Positions 12,483-24,366 of a DNA stretch of 64,000 nt are shown here, in pieces; positions within the stretch are counted from its first letter, which is position 1, and each line of letters starts with the position of its first letter. This DNA comes from Antitrichia curtipendula. Taxonomy: Eukaryota > Streptophyta > Bryopsida > Hypnales > Leucodontaceae. A program made the position numbers and the translations under genes. The notes beneath the pieces were generated by a model. That model was not told where the DNA came from, did no database searches, and was given only the letters and a program-made list of their open reading frames with translations. The DNA lies in contig OX579640.1 in NCBI GenBank assembly GCA_951230915.1, positions 9,940,981 through 10,004,980 on the forward strand, given 5' to 3'.

Positions 12483-13401
12483 TTAACCCCTAAAGTTTTT
12501 TGACTATGTTTTCACCCAAACCACCCTAAAACTGTCATTTCTAAGACAACCACCAAATTTTAGAAAAAAAATTATTTTGAACAAATGTAACCATAGGATC
12601 TTTTAGTAAACTGATTTGAAAAGATGTGGAAAAAATTTCAAAAATTTCCGCCTTGTAGATTGCAAAATATTAGTGTTTGAAGTTACAAAAATCTTTTATT
12701 TACCACTGCAAAAATCCGGGCAGCTGCACTTCAGAAGGCAATATCTGTATGAAAAATTGTCCAAAATGGTTATAACTCTTAAGATTAATTCTTCAATTCA
12801 AGTTGGCTACATGCTTCGAAATTTGCAAATCATTTAGAATTGTACATGTACAAAAAAAATAGTAAGTAGAAAGAAGTAGAAAATGAGCCAAAATACTAAA
12901 TTGTAAACAATTTATTTATGGAATTGAAAAATTCCAATCCCGATCGAAGGTCAAAATGTTTTAATAAAAATATTAAAAACTGAATCAATTAAAGGATTTC
13001 AAATTTTTTTTGTAATGTATAGACTCTATAACTAGTGGCAAACTACCCCAAACTAATACTCCTCATAACTTTTGACTCATTGATCAAAATGGAATGATTC
13101 AAAGCTTTCCATTTAGAAAAAAATCTAACAAACCAATTTCAAATTTTTATTTTTTTTTAAAGTCATTTGAAAATAATTTTTTTGAGCTGCCCGAGCTGCC
13201 CAAAGTTCAAAGAAAATCACATATGACGCAATAATATTTTAACTATGTAGTCAAAAGTTACGAAAATGGTTGGGCTTTAAAGCTATTCCTTGGGCACATG
13301 TTGTGTGAAAATTTCAAGAAAAAGAAAACAACTCCATACATAGTGAGTTGTCAAAAATCGCTATGTTGCCAAAAAACACAATTTGGTCCTTTAGGGGTTA
13401 A
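12483..13401 (+). mobile_element. TTAA-flanked element, copy 4
   Basis: TTAACCCCTAAAG at the left (12483) and CCTTTAGGGGTTAA at the right (ends 13401) give intact TTAA flanks and 8-bp CCCCTAAA inverted termini. The 911-bp body is homologous to copies 1 and 3. It contains the recurrent GC-rich words ccgggcagctgcac (12717) and gagctgcccgagctgccc (about 13188). No coding capacity. Confidence 0.8.
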
Positions 13402-13547
13402 GTGGCTATTTTGTGTTTGTCATGCTGTTTTAATAATGATGAAATATTAATTTAAAGTTCTTAAGAATCTGAGATGTAACTAGAAATGCAAGAATTGTGT
13501 TCAGAGTTGAAATTTAGGCTTCATTTGGACATAGTATAATAGCTTCT

Positions 13548-14489
13548 TTAACCCCTAAAGGCCCAAGGCCTTTTTTTCTGCCAAAAAACACCCAAAATTG
13601 CCACTTTTTTAGCAAAGAGTGAAAAAAAATTTAAAATGTTTTTTTTGCACATCTAACTGTAGGATCTTACACCTAACTAGTATGAGAATGTGCAGAAAAA
13701 ATTTCAGAATTCTTGACCGCACAGATTGCAAGATATCTACGTTTAAAGTGGAAAAAACAAAATTTTCAGCACATTGTGGGACTGGATTTTTTGACTTTGA
13801 ACATTTTTAACTTAAAATTTTTGCACTACAGAGTTTTGAGCTTTAAATCTCTATAGTGGAGAATTGATTTGAGCGTCTAATTAAATAAAATAAAATAAAA
13901 AAAACATAATTTTCATTATTAAAAAAATTGTTAAGGAGAAGTAGATACGAGATAGAAGGAAAATCTAAAGTATTTATATATTTTAGATGGAATTAAAATG
14001 CACTAATCCCTATGGTGAGATTGTTCTAGCAAGTAAACTAAATCATGCAAAAAAAAAAAATTGACAAATTTGAAAAATTGCATTTCGAAATGAATCCTAC
14101 AAGTTAGTTTTTCAAAAAGATGGTCTAACTGCCCGAAAAACAAGAATGTCCATAACTTTCTCATAACAAATCCAAATGAAATGAATAAAAGCTTTCCAGA
14201 TAGACAAAAATATAATCTATGAGAAAAAAATACTAAAAACAAATAAAAAATAAAAAAGTGCAAATTTTTTTTGCTGCCCGCACTGCCCCCCGTCCCCTGT
14301 TTTGAGCTTATTTGGTCATAACTTTTGTTACCGGGCACCGGTTGTGAAAAAAATTATATTCCCACGTAGCTAATCAACTTTTCTACCTCCAAAAAAAGTT
14401 TCAAAAAATCAGGAGAAAATTGCAGCCCGTAGGTACCTGCCCAAAAACGCATTTGTCCCCCGAAGGGACAATGGGCTTTTAGGGGTTAA
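13548..14489 (+). mobile_element. TTAA-flanked element, copy 5
   Basis: TTAACCCCTAAAGGCCCAAG at 13548 and GGGCTTTTAGGGGTTAA ending 14489 give intact TTAA flanks and a 934-bp body. It is a distinct subtype shared with copy 7 at 28038, which is its reverse orientation; both contain the sub-terminal motif tcccccgaaggga. The 111-codon open frame on its minus strand is low-complexity Phe/Leu-rich and not a gene. Confidence 0.8.
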
Positions 14490-15229
14490 GAAAAAATTGA
14501 AGTTCTGGAAGCAGTGGGAGAAGCAAGCTAAAATTTATCTGTTAAAATTCGCTTGAGATTTTGAGGCCTCATGTAAGAGTTCTAAACAAATTCTAGAGGG
14601 GGTGGGGTCAGGGTGGAAGGGACATTTTTTTGGACATTTTCAAACACCTCCTCTGAAATTTATTCATAACTTTTAGGTAGAGTATTGAAATCTCAAACAG
14701 ATTTTTGGAGATAAAAGTGTACTTGATTCCCCAACTTTTCTTGTCTTGACATTTTTTGAAAAAATATAGTCTACTATGTCTAAATGAGGTTTGAAATTTG
14801 ACTTTTATCACAATTCCTGCGTTTTCACTTAACCATGAGTGGAGGAGCTCTTTTTTGTCCTAATTCACATATCCCACGTGGTTTGTTTCACCTACCACTA
14901 CTCCACTAGTATAAAGAGCTTTTCTTCACTCCATTGTCATCACTGGATTGGCTGTAGGGCTGAAATGAATTAGTGGCACAAGATCCACATCTTTGGTTCA
15001 ATTTTCTTATTGGAAATCTTGTGTACTATTTCGTTCTTTTCTATGTTGGAAAAATCAATTTTCAACCAAAATGAAAAGCTGGTTGTGGGGTCCTCAGGGC
15101 TGTGGAGCAGCCCCCAACCTGCCCGCATCCCAGCCCTGCCCCGAAAGAGTCTCGGTGGGACATTGTGTGTAACCACGCCCCCTGTAATGACACCAAAGTT
15201 ATAATTAACATCAGGTGTGAAAGCACCCT

Positions 15230-16760
15230 TACCTGTGTTTGTTAAAGCGTGGTCGTTGATTCTAGGACGTGTTGCGAGAGATTGAGCGCTGGTGTGAGGA
15301 CTAATTGTTGTGGGGGTATGAGAATTGGTGTTTTGATCGGGAAAATTACTGATGGTGGTTCTAAAGATTGTAATAGCTTCGATAACATTGCAAATTTTAG
15401 ACCTGTTGTGAGAAATTTTTGCAAAAGTTTGGAATTGTACTTGTGAAGTTGAGCAATTGTCTGAGTGCTGCGAGAGTACCGAGGAGTTCATGGTGGTCGG
15501 AGATCAAACCAGAATGCACAAGGCTGGTCCGGGAAATTAAGCTTGGTGGAGTGTATGCAGAGCAAGCAACTTCGAGACTACGCTGACGCAACCTTGCAAG
15601 AGCTATTCTTCAAAAACTTAGGGTTTGTATTCTTTCTATCTGCTTGTGATCGAGTTATTATTGCAAAATTGAGTGTTTCTCGCTGCAATGCGATTAAATT
15701 AGGTCAAGAAGTGGCCGTGTGAGAATTTTATGTTTGATTGAGTATTTGATTGGAAAGACCGGAAGTGGTGATGAGTATTATAAGTCGAGTCTGTGAGCAA
15801 CAAGAGCGACGTGAGAGTGATTGAATGTGCTGGATCGGAGTTTAGTTGTGGAAAAGAACTACCATCTTTTGCGGTTTGTGGTCGACTCATTCTCGATTTG
15901 AGATTCTTGAGTCAAGACCATTACCAGGGAGGAATAATTATGGTTTGATGCTGAGCCGACAGACTTCTTCAACTACTGAGTGTTTGAGGCCGTGAACTGA
16001 AGACATTTCGTGGACCTCCTTGGTGGGAATCTTGAGCCTCTATCGTGCACAAGCCAGCTTTACAAGGCAAGAACTCAAGGTCGAAAGCGTCACTGTTGCA
16101 AGTAGCCCCTGAGAGAATTGCAGCTTATTGTGAGTGATGGAGATGAATCCAATGAACAAGATTTGATCTGAAGTGGTATTACGTTTGGTTAGGGTTACAG
16201 AAATTTCCAAATTTCTGGTGCAATCTGGTTAGAAATTTGGATATTTTGTATGTGATGGTGGGATGAGCATGTGTCTGAGAATGAATCTTTGATTTGAAAC
16301 CAGAGAGTATATTCCGGAAGTTTAGCGTTTGAATTTGCTTAAAAAAATTGTAAGTGACTGTTGCAACAAGAGTGAGTCAATTGTTTGAATGACCAGTGTT
16401 ATAGCCTGCTTGGATGATGGAATTAAAATCAGCATTCTAAAATTGCAAGTTACTGTTAACTTCTCAATCTGAACTCGAGACATTAAGTTAATCACCTATT
16501 GACTGATTTTCATAACAATCAGATTAGCTTGAAAGTTGAGCTTTGGTTTAGAGCAGGGCTTGATTGCATCCATGGTCATAGGCCCTGTACATGCCTATAG
16601 GGCTTAATTTAAGTGGTTTTAGGGTAATTGCTTTGTGTAATTTTGGGTGTTGGTTTGTCTTGGTTTTAGATACTATTTTGTATATGGTTTTGGGGTTTAT
16701 CTTTCAATAAAAGTAAGAATTGGTTCTATGTTTTGTGGTATGTAGGAACTAATTGTGTGA
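15230..16760. other. Stretch with higher GC, no recognisable product
   Basis: Base composition rises clearly above the flanks between about 15230 and 16350. Open frames on both strands are short (up to about 85 codons on the plus strand, 15465-15722) and none shows a family pattern. The part at 16560-16720 ends in an AATAAA-like signal near 16706, as a transcript end would. It could be an unrecognised non-coding transcript, a first exon or a repeat; I cannot decide. Confidence 0.3.
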
Positions 16761-18296
16761 AACTTGGAAAATTTGACCAAATGCAAAGGAATAAGAAAAA
16801 TTGACCTTAGGTATAAATTGTTACCTTCATACTTTTTGCATATAGAGGAAAATTTGATGTAGAATATGCAATTGCTAGGTATTCTTGCATTAAACGTAAT
16901 AGATAAAAATTGACTAGCCTATTTGACCAACACATAAAATGATTTAAATAAGGAATTATGTGTATTATTTAAAAAATATTATCTTGTAAATGATTAGGTG
17001 ATAGAAGCATTCATTACATATGACGATTTAACCAAACTTGAACCATTTGACTAAAATATTTGACCACTTTGTAGAATATTGAGTAGGATTGGGACTTCAT
17101 ATATTGTGTCTCATGCATATGGTAATGGACATAGAATTAAATTCACATTCCTAGGAATAAGTGTTACCATATTATAAAGTTCAAAATAAGTATATTCAAT
17201 TGCAAAGTATGATTTTATTTGAAAAGTGACATTAGTCACATAAATCAATAGATTGCTTAATAGAACTCTTATACTATTGTTTTTTTTGATTTTGTAAGAA
17301 AAAAACAAAACCTAGATTACACTAACTTTAAGAAAAGTATAGGATGGAGTCTGACGGATACTTCGACAAAATTATGATCATGATCAATAAAAATGATAAC
17401 ATTGTATCCACCAAACTAGAAGTATGTGCCTAATTTTTTCTTCTCCTAGTTGTTCTTTTTCATAGGAATATTAATTTAAAAGTAGGAATATTAATTTAGC
17501 AACTAAGTGATTAAGTTAGACCATTAAGTATTAACCAAATTCAACTTTGAATTTAGAATCAAGTAGCTATTTCTAGAGGTTTTAAGAAACATATTAAAAT
17601 TTAAAAATAGATAAGAATTGAAGAAGTTATGAGTAAATGAAGTTTAGTAGTTAGTTTGGATAAAAATAGTAAATATCATCCAAAAATATACAAAAAATAT
17701 ATTAGAATTAAGATTAAAGTAAAAAATCAAAACCCAAAAGAAAGCCAATTTGATAGTTTAAGTCAGTAGAAAATAGTAGATGAAATTTTAAAGTATCAAA
17801 TAGTGATCAAACTTCTTTTGTCCATAACTTTTGACAATGAAGTCCATACTTTAAGTGTCTTAATGTTTCAAAATTTTAATTTTATTATTTATATATTAAA
17901 AATATTAAAAATCTAAAAATAATAAGTTACAAGTAGAAATCTAAAGTAAAAAGTAGTCAATTAGAATCCTTTGAAAACGACTTAGAAACAATTCAAAGTC
18001 AAAATCATTAGGAAATATTTAAAGGATTCTAGAACTAATTTACACTAAAAATAGGTTAAAATTAAAGAAGAGAATAAAAAATGAAATTTGGTCTTAAAAT
18101 TGGATGAGAGTAGCAATAATTATCTATCCAATTCAACTAAATTGAAATTGTAGGAACTAGAATTAACCCTAATATAAATTCCAAAATCAAAAGTAAATAT
18201 ACATCAATAGGTTATTAAAAAATGATGGATGAAGTTTGATACAATAGTTTAGAAGCCAAACTTCATTTGTAAATAATTTTTAGTAGGCAATTTTGA
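16761..18296. other. AT-rich intergenic DNA, no gene
   Basis: Very A-rich sequence with no sustained reading frame and no repeat structure that I could recognise. Confidence 0.5.
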
Positions 18297-19669
18297 TTAG
18301 TTCCTAAATGCCCAGGGCTTTTTTTGAGCTTCTAAAAATTTGCTCTAAATTGAAGAAAAAGTCAACATTTTGAAAAAATTTATCAAATTTTTTAAAATTG
18401 TAATCGTATAAATTCAAACTAGACATGTTAGAAATCACAAAAGTAAAAAAAACGCAAAAATATCACTTATAGATTGAAAAATTATAATATTTAATTACAA
18501 AGGTGTTAAAATTGCAAAAGTGATTTGAAGTCTTCAATCTTCTTTTCACATGTCAAAACAAAAAAATTAATCACCCAAAAATATGCAGATAACAAGCCTA
18601 ATGGATCATTGCAAGAAACACCTTCCATTTTCTATAGCAATTTGGAAATATTTGCATTTCAATCTAGAAGTACTATTAGCACTACGTAGCGGAACAATAT
18701 CAACCATTGATTGTAAGAATCAATGGCTAAAAGAATTGTTGCAAGTACTATGGACTACTTGCAAGTACTGAAACAATACTATGGGAAAAAAAGACAAATT
18801 GTCATAGAAAATAAAAACAATGAGTTATAAATTAATAATAAATATAAAATCATGAACAAAAAAAACTAAAATTAATTCATTTGTAAGGATTTGATGGTGA
18901 TCAAATTTCACCAAAAAAATGAAATTGACACCATTTTTAATGTTCAAAAGTGCTCACGCAAGGAAGTCCTATTTGCATAAGTCTAGAGGATATAAAATAA
19001 TATAATTAAAAATTCTCCTTGGTAGGCATATGCCTACCTAGTGTGGAAATAGACCACCAAAATTTCAACTCTAGGTCATTCAATTTGGATACACTGAATG
19101 TAGTGAAAACCCCTAAACTTCAAAGTGTGACAAATTAACAAAGTTGACTTAAATATAAAATGATTTTTTTGAATTTCTAAAATCAAAAGAACTAATTACC
19201 ATTGAGGTAGACATCTCCAATAAAAATTTCATATTCATTGGACTTGTACTTCAAAAAGTTATAGTGGATGATATCAACATCACTCTAATTGTGACAGAAT
19301 TAGGACATGTGTTTCTTGCAATGACCCTAACATGCATAACCCTAATCAATTTATGGCTTTTCAAATCTATTCTATAATTTTTTTAAATGAATTTCTAATG
19401 TGATTTTTTCTCCAAGATCTAGTGTGTTTGAGGCTCATTTCTAAGAATCCTCAACACTACAATAAGTTAAGATTGCAATGGACACCCTTGTACAAAATCT
19501 TGAATAGAAAATCATAATTAATTATTTTTAAAATTGGATTTTGATGCTAAAATTAGACTTCATAAATTTAAAAATACAACCTACTAAAAATAGCAATTTG
19601 GTTAGATTTTGTTTAACTTCAAAATATTGTTGACATCAAAATTTGGTGCCTTGGGCATTTAAGGATTAA
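18297..19669 (+). mobile_element. TTAA-family element, copy 6 (0.65-kb subtype, interrupted)
   Basis: The left end is TTAG then TTCCTAAATGCCCAGGGC; the right end is GCCTTGGGCATTTAAGGA then TTAA. The body aligns to copy 9 (42149-42822), sharing the phrases gaatttgctctaaattgaag and gtgatttgaagtctt and the right end caaaatttggtgcctt. Copy 9 lacks the 724-bp insertion present here at 18603-19326. Without the insertion the length is about 641 bp, against 666 bp in copy 9. Confidence 0.75.
18603..19326. mobile_element. 724-bp element with GGNTCATTGCAAGAAACAC ends, copy B
   Basis: This is the reverse-orientation copy of 7148-7872, recognisable over its full length, with terminal repeats GGATCATTGCAAGAAACAC and (inverted) GGTCATTGCAAGAAACAC. 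It is inserted in TTAA element copy 6. The 62-codon open frame at its left end is not conserved as protein between the two copies. Confidence 0.7.
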
Positions 19670-19854
19670 AACATGGTTTTACCATTTAAGAGAGGACATG
19701 GCATGCTTTACTACTTAGGCTAGCTAAAATTAGACTTGGTTGGCTTTTATTTGAAGGTACACAATTTTGGCCTACATTAGCCAAAATTGATATAAGCTAT
19801 TGACTTTCAAATATATATATATCTTAAGGTTTACACTTTGGTGCATTAGTATTA

Positions 19855-20839
19855 TTGTTGTTGTCTAATCTACAAACATTCAATGAAGCATTAAGTCAAG
19901 TTATGAAATGTGACAATGGAATATTTCAACAACATCAAGATCAACATTCTTGGACTTCACCAAAATCACATACTTCTCAAGCGGATATGTTAGCAAACAC
20001 CTCAAGTTTACAATCAAAGACATACAAATTGATGCAATACAATTCAAGTCACTAACTACACAAGAGAAGAAATGTTGACTTGACCAAGATTTATGTCTAT
20101 ATTGTGGAGAATCTAGTCATAAGGCCCTCATTTACTACAAAAAAAAATAACGACATTATTTCAAATCAAGCAACGCAACTATATTAAAAAATGAGGATGC
20201 CTAACCATAATCGAGACAATGTGGTTGGAGCCTTCTAGGCTACACACTAATTTAGGTTCTCTATTCAACCTTCTCATTGCTTTTACTATAGCCTCAATTT
20301 TAATTCATCCAGATTTTTTCAAACCATTATGACTTTGCATGTTTAGACTTTGCATTAGGATTAGTCTTATTACAAATGAAAGATGAAGAAAGACTTCATC
20401 TAGTAGCATTTTATTCAAAAAAAAAATTAAGCTATCGAGAAAGTTGCATACAATCAATAACAAATGATTCTACTTAAACTTGAGCAATTTCAACTTTGTG
20501 CAATGACTAGCAATGCTTGGTGACTCATCATTTCTTGAGCAAGTTCAGACGACATCAACTCTAGACCATTTAGTTCTTGCATAATGAACACATTATGACC
20601 ACAACAAATTCAAGTTTTTGGATGACCTTTTGTATTTTAAAGAACGCTTATATATTCTAGAAGGTTCTTTACACCTTCAAGTTCTTCAGACTTGTCATGA
20701 TTTTTTAGCTACCGGACATTTGGGATTCAACAAGACATTAGAATTCATATCTCAAGATTTTTGGTGGCCTCAAATATGGAAGGTTGTCTAAGATTTTGTG
20801 CTCTCTTGTGACACTTGTGCAAGATCCAAGAATTTATGA
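19855..20839 (+). pseudogene. Ty3/gypsy retrotransposon relic (gag knuckle, RNase H, integrase zinc-binding part)
   Basis: An open frame at 19855-20055 is followed by a gag-type zinc knuckle around 20090-20140 (CLYCGESSH, the last cysteine replaced by tyrosine). Near 20325-20420 lies an RNase H-like segment (FALGLVLLQMKDEERLHLVA). At 20615-20839 is the H2C2 zinc-binding domain of a Ty3/gypsy integrase: histidines in TCHDFLATGHLG, then FWWPQIWKVV, an in-frame TAA, and the pair CDTC. The order gag, RNase H, integrase is that of Ty3/gypsy elements. Protease and reverse transcriptase are deleted, and frames are broken. No long terminal repeats were recognised. Confidence 0.8.
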
Positions 20840-21234
20840 CACTGACCATATGTACTTCTACAACCATTATCTATCCTCCAACAACCCTAGTGTTAATCAA
20901 GCATGTTAATTAACATTATAATATATCATGCTTCATTCATTCAAGAAAAAAAATAATCAATTTTTATTAGATTCTTCCTTGGTTTGGCAAACAAAAAAAA
21001 TCCTAATGGTATTTTCAACATTAATAACCAAATTAGTACCACAAAGAAAGATTCAAACAATCCATTGTCATTACGTGCTCTCTGTATCATGAGCACTTAA
21101 ACACCTAAGCCTACATCTCTTCATTTCCTAAGGCTTGTAATCATTATCTCCTTTCACTTGTCAATGAAGCAACAGTAGCACTTCCAACACAAATGTGAAA
21201 CCTCTAAAGGAGAAAAGAAGTGAGGAAGAAAGAA

Positions 21235-21560
21235 CAAGGTCGTCCGCCCTTATACCTGTCCGCATCTGCAACTAGACCTAGCGTAGGTCTGGCAATGGAC
21301 GGCCTCCCAAGCCTCCCAAAGTAGACTCGGTCATCCGATTGATCAAGTGGCCGGACTGTCCAAGTTGAATCCCCTGTCTGCCAATCTTGTCCACTTGTTG
21401 GTTCCTCATGTCTGTCCCTCGGACTGTCCAACCACCCTTCGGACTGTTGGAACCCCCTGTCGGACCATCCAGTCCGTCCTACGGACAATCCGAGCACTTT
21501 TTGGACCATCCCGTCCGCCCTTCGGATTGTCTGATTGCCCACTGGACCATCCCATATGAC
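21235..21560. repeat. GC-rich GTCCG/CGGAC island 1
   Basis: An abrupt GC-rich block in AT-rich DNA is filled with gtccg, tccgt and cggac words (for example ggactgtcc and cccgtccgccctt). Open frames on both strands (up to 112 codons) follow from the lack of A/T stops and read as repetitive Arg/Ser/Pro/Asp strings without a domain. Confidence 0.65.
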
Positions 21561-23734
21561 TGCCGAATCAAGTGTCTAACAATTTTGGAGTTCATGTATT
21601 TTTCCCACTTGCAATAGTTTGGTGAAGCATAAGATTCCGAAAACCGCCAAGTCACTTCCAAAGAGTGTGCCTTCATGACAACAAGCATCCAATGTGAATC
21701 CTTAAAAGACATTGCAATTCCCACGGGCTTTTTCAAAGTTCATTTTTCAATTTGCACATCATATTTTCAAGCCCAATCTTGAAATTAAACATTTCAATTA
21801 TTTTTTGAAATTAACATCTTGAAAGATCAAAATGGAATACTACCTATACTTCTGAAGATTTTTTTTCCTAATTTTGATATGACAGATCATAGATCTAATT
21901 ATTCAAAAACTTATTTGGATTTTAATCATATATTACTATATATTGTAAGACATCTCAATTTTAAAATAATTATTTTTATGAAGAATTTTTTTGAAGTTGG
22001 CCAAATTCGGACATGAAATGTCCATTATAAGTTAAAGACATTTGAATTGGTTAAATTAAAAGATGTCAATGTCATTAAATCTAGTGGAAGGTGGTATTTT
22101 TTGTACTTTATATTTCTAGAATTTCTAGGTTCTAGTTTAAGTTTAACAATCTGAATAGGGTTTGTGAATGATTAATTTTCATGAACTAGTTATTGACTTA
22201 TTGTCTAACTAGTTAAACTTGTAACCCATATTCTTATTGAATATTATGAAGAAAAAATATCCTTGAACTCCAATGAATGTAAATACATATACTTCATGCA
22301 CATGTGCGGACGTACCCTCTTGTGTTTCTATTCATTGTAAATTTGTAATCTACTTATGCAGTAAATCCTTATTCAAGAAAATATTTTTTAGATGCAATGA
22401 ATGAAAACAAAATTTACGTTCACATGCTCCTTGCCCTTTTTCGTCTTTATTCTTTGTAATACAGCTATGATGTAAATGAATTTTGATGGATTTGATGTGG
22501 CTATATAAATTAGTCTGCCTTTTGTGGAAAAATCATAGTTTTAAAAAATAAATACGCCAATTTAATGCCATGGAACTAGAAACCATTGCTATATACTTAT
22601 ATAATACTGTTGCATCAAAATAACAATCTTTTAATATATTTGCATGCAAGGTTGTAGTATAGGGTTTAGAATTTAGGGTTCATGTCATTTCTATAGATAT
22701 TACAAAAGTTATAAGTGTATTTTGAAAATGAATAGGTGATAATATTTTGATGCAATATTAAAAAATCATTTTGTGCATGATAGTATAAATTGATACCTAA
22801 TTACCTACTTATAAGAAATTGTCCCATTCAATCTCAAATAATGTTGTCAAAAATCGTTCGGAGTTATATGCTACGGAGTGCAGGCAATGAAGTTAGAAAA
22901 TACATGTGGAGTTGTCTTATGTTTCTAAAATTTCAAATTCTTTATTCAAAATTGATAATAAAGAATATTAATTGTCTATTAGAATATTTTTTCCATTGGG
23001 ATTAACAATTCTTAAATTCTTCCAAAAGTTAGTAGCGTATTATTTTTCCTACAATAGTGAAACATTTTCTACTTGACAATTTAAAAAAAATGAATGTGTA
23101 GTTTTTTTTAGTTTAAACATTTCACATTTATTCATAATTCAATTGCCTGAAGTTTGGCTAAAATGCACAAGGTATAAGACGTACGTGAATATTCCTAAAA
23201 GGGTTGCATGACCAAACATCACATTTTAGAAAAGCTAGAGAAGAAAACATTCTTAAGTTGATGCACATTGATGAATTCTTTGGGGGAGAAATTCATTCTA
23301 CAATTGTGGGACAATGATGTTGATGAAGTTACATAAAAAGTCTATAGTTGAATTTGTTTAACAAAAAATATTTACATAAAAATTAAAAGTTGACTTAAAA
23401 TTTTTATTTGCAATTTGTGGATGCTATGAATCCAAAAAACACCTAAATCCAATTAAGAATTCTTAGGCTAAGTTCCTAATTGAAGATGATACATATATTT
23501 CTTGAGGAATATATGTACATATTGAAGACGATACATATATTTTTGAGGAACTTAATTTGAATTAGTTATGATTTCTTACATTTGTGAATTTAGGGTATAC
23601 AATTTAGGATTTTGGTTTTAGGGTATATTAGGGTTTAGGGTGTAGGATTGAAGACCATTGCATTAAAAAAAACCGCTTTAGTTATGTTTAATGATTCAAG
23701 TTCTTCAAGTAAGAAAGTGGATCTTGATGAGAAT
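21561..23734. other. AT-rich intergenic DNA, no gene
   Basis: No sustained frame. Telomere-like words occur near 22660-22690 and 23588-23645. The rest is unremarkable. Confidence 0.5.
23588..23645. repeat. Degenerate TTTAGGG-like tract
   Basis: Several imperfect copies of the plant telomere heptamer occur within 60 bases (tttagggta, tttaggatt, ttttagggta, attagggtttagggtg). The tract is short and interstitial. Confidence 0.6.
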
Positions 23735-24150
23735 TTCCTCTTTCCCGTCCGCTTGATCGAACGGCCTTGAAAAATCTCCCGGTTTCCTCTGCACTCCATC
23801 AGGGCCGTCCGATCTGGCAGAATGCCCATGCCACCACTGATCGGACGGTTCCATCCGATATTTCGTTGCCTCCGCCGGAATCATCCGATGAGTCGGATGG
23901 GCCGACTGGACGACTTGTTTCGAGCCGTCTAATCGGTCGGACGGTTTGGATGTCCACCTGATCCAACCGCCACGACAGGGGTCGTCCAATTCATTGAGGC
24001 CATCTGATGAGTCGGATGGGTGGCGTCCGAATGATCGAGCGGTCTCGACGAGGCAAACGACAGTCCGTCCGCTTCGTTGGGTCCGTTCAGTGTGGCGGTC
24101 GGGTGAGGGTGTCCGCCTTGCATAAGAGGGTCGGACGACCTGTTTGATCT
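23735..24150. repeat. GC-rich GTCCG/CGGAC island 2
   Basis: This block has the same character as the island at 21235-21560, with words such as gatgagtcggatggg present twice (23887 and 24007) and gtccgtccgctt. The 158-codon minus-strand frame is Asp/Arg/Ser/His-rich repeat translation and has no family pattern. It lies immediately upstream of the decayed kinase-like gene. Confidence 0.65.
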
Positions 24151-24366
24151 TCACTTTTGCCTTCTTCCTTGTCCCATGCAAGAGAGAGCGGAGAGCTTGA
24201 TGGTTTATCTTCCATTGGCTCCTTTCTAAGGGAAGATAAAAGTGTGATTTGGAAGGTCTACTTGTTGTCTTTTTTTTCCAGCTTTCGTGTATATTAGTTT
24301 ATAAATTTGGCAAATCGTATTTTGCATTGTGGATTACAAATTGCAACTTCTAGTTGTGATTTCATT

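Larger units (their letters stand above)
11757..15229. mobile_element. 3.5-kb foldback element with about 490-bp near-identical arms
   Basis: The left arm, 11757 to about 12244, reappears inverted at about 14747-15229. Over the whole arm I found one clear mismatch (near 11781 versus 15202). The ends are AGGGTGCTTTCACACCTGA and its inverse. A 68-codon frame in each arm (11810-12016 and the inverted copy) is identical but has no recognisable family. Between the arms lie two complete members of the TTAA family. No target-site duplication could be recognised, so the superfamily is open (hAT-like ends are possible but not shown). Confidence 0.75.

Noticed and set aside
14003..14338. 111-codon minus-strand frame in TTAA element copy 5
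   Set aside because: Low-complexity Phe/Leu-rich translation of T-rich DNA; not kept as protein in the sister copy at 28038.
23705..24181. 158-codon minus-strand frame as a gene
   Set aside because: Translation is a repetitive Asp/Arg/Ser/His string made by CGGAC words; no domain and no support outside the island.
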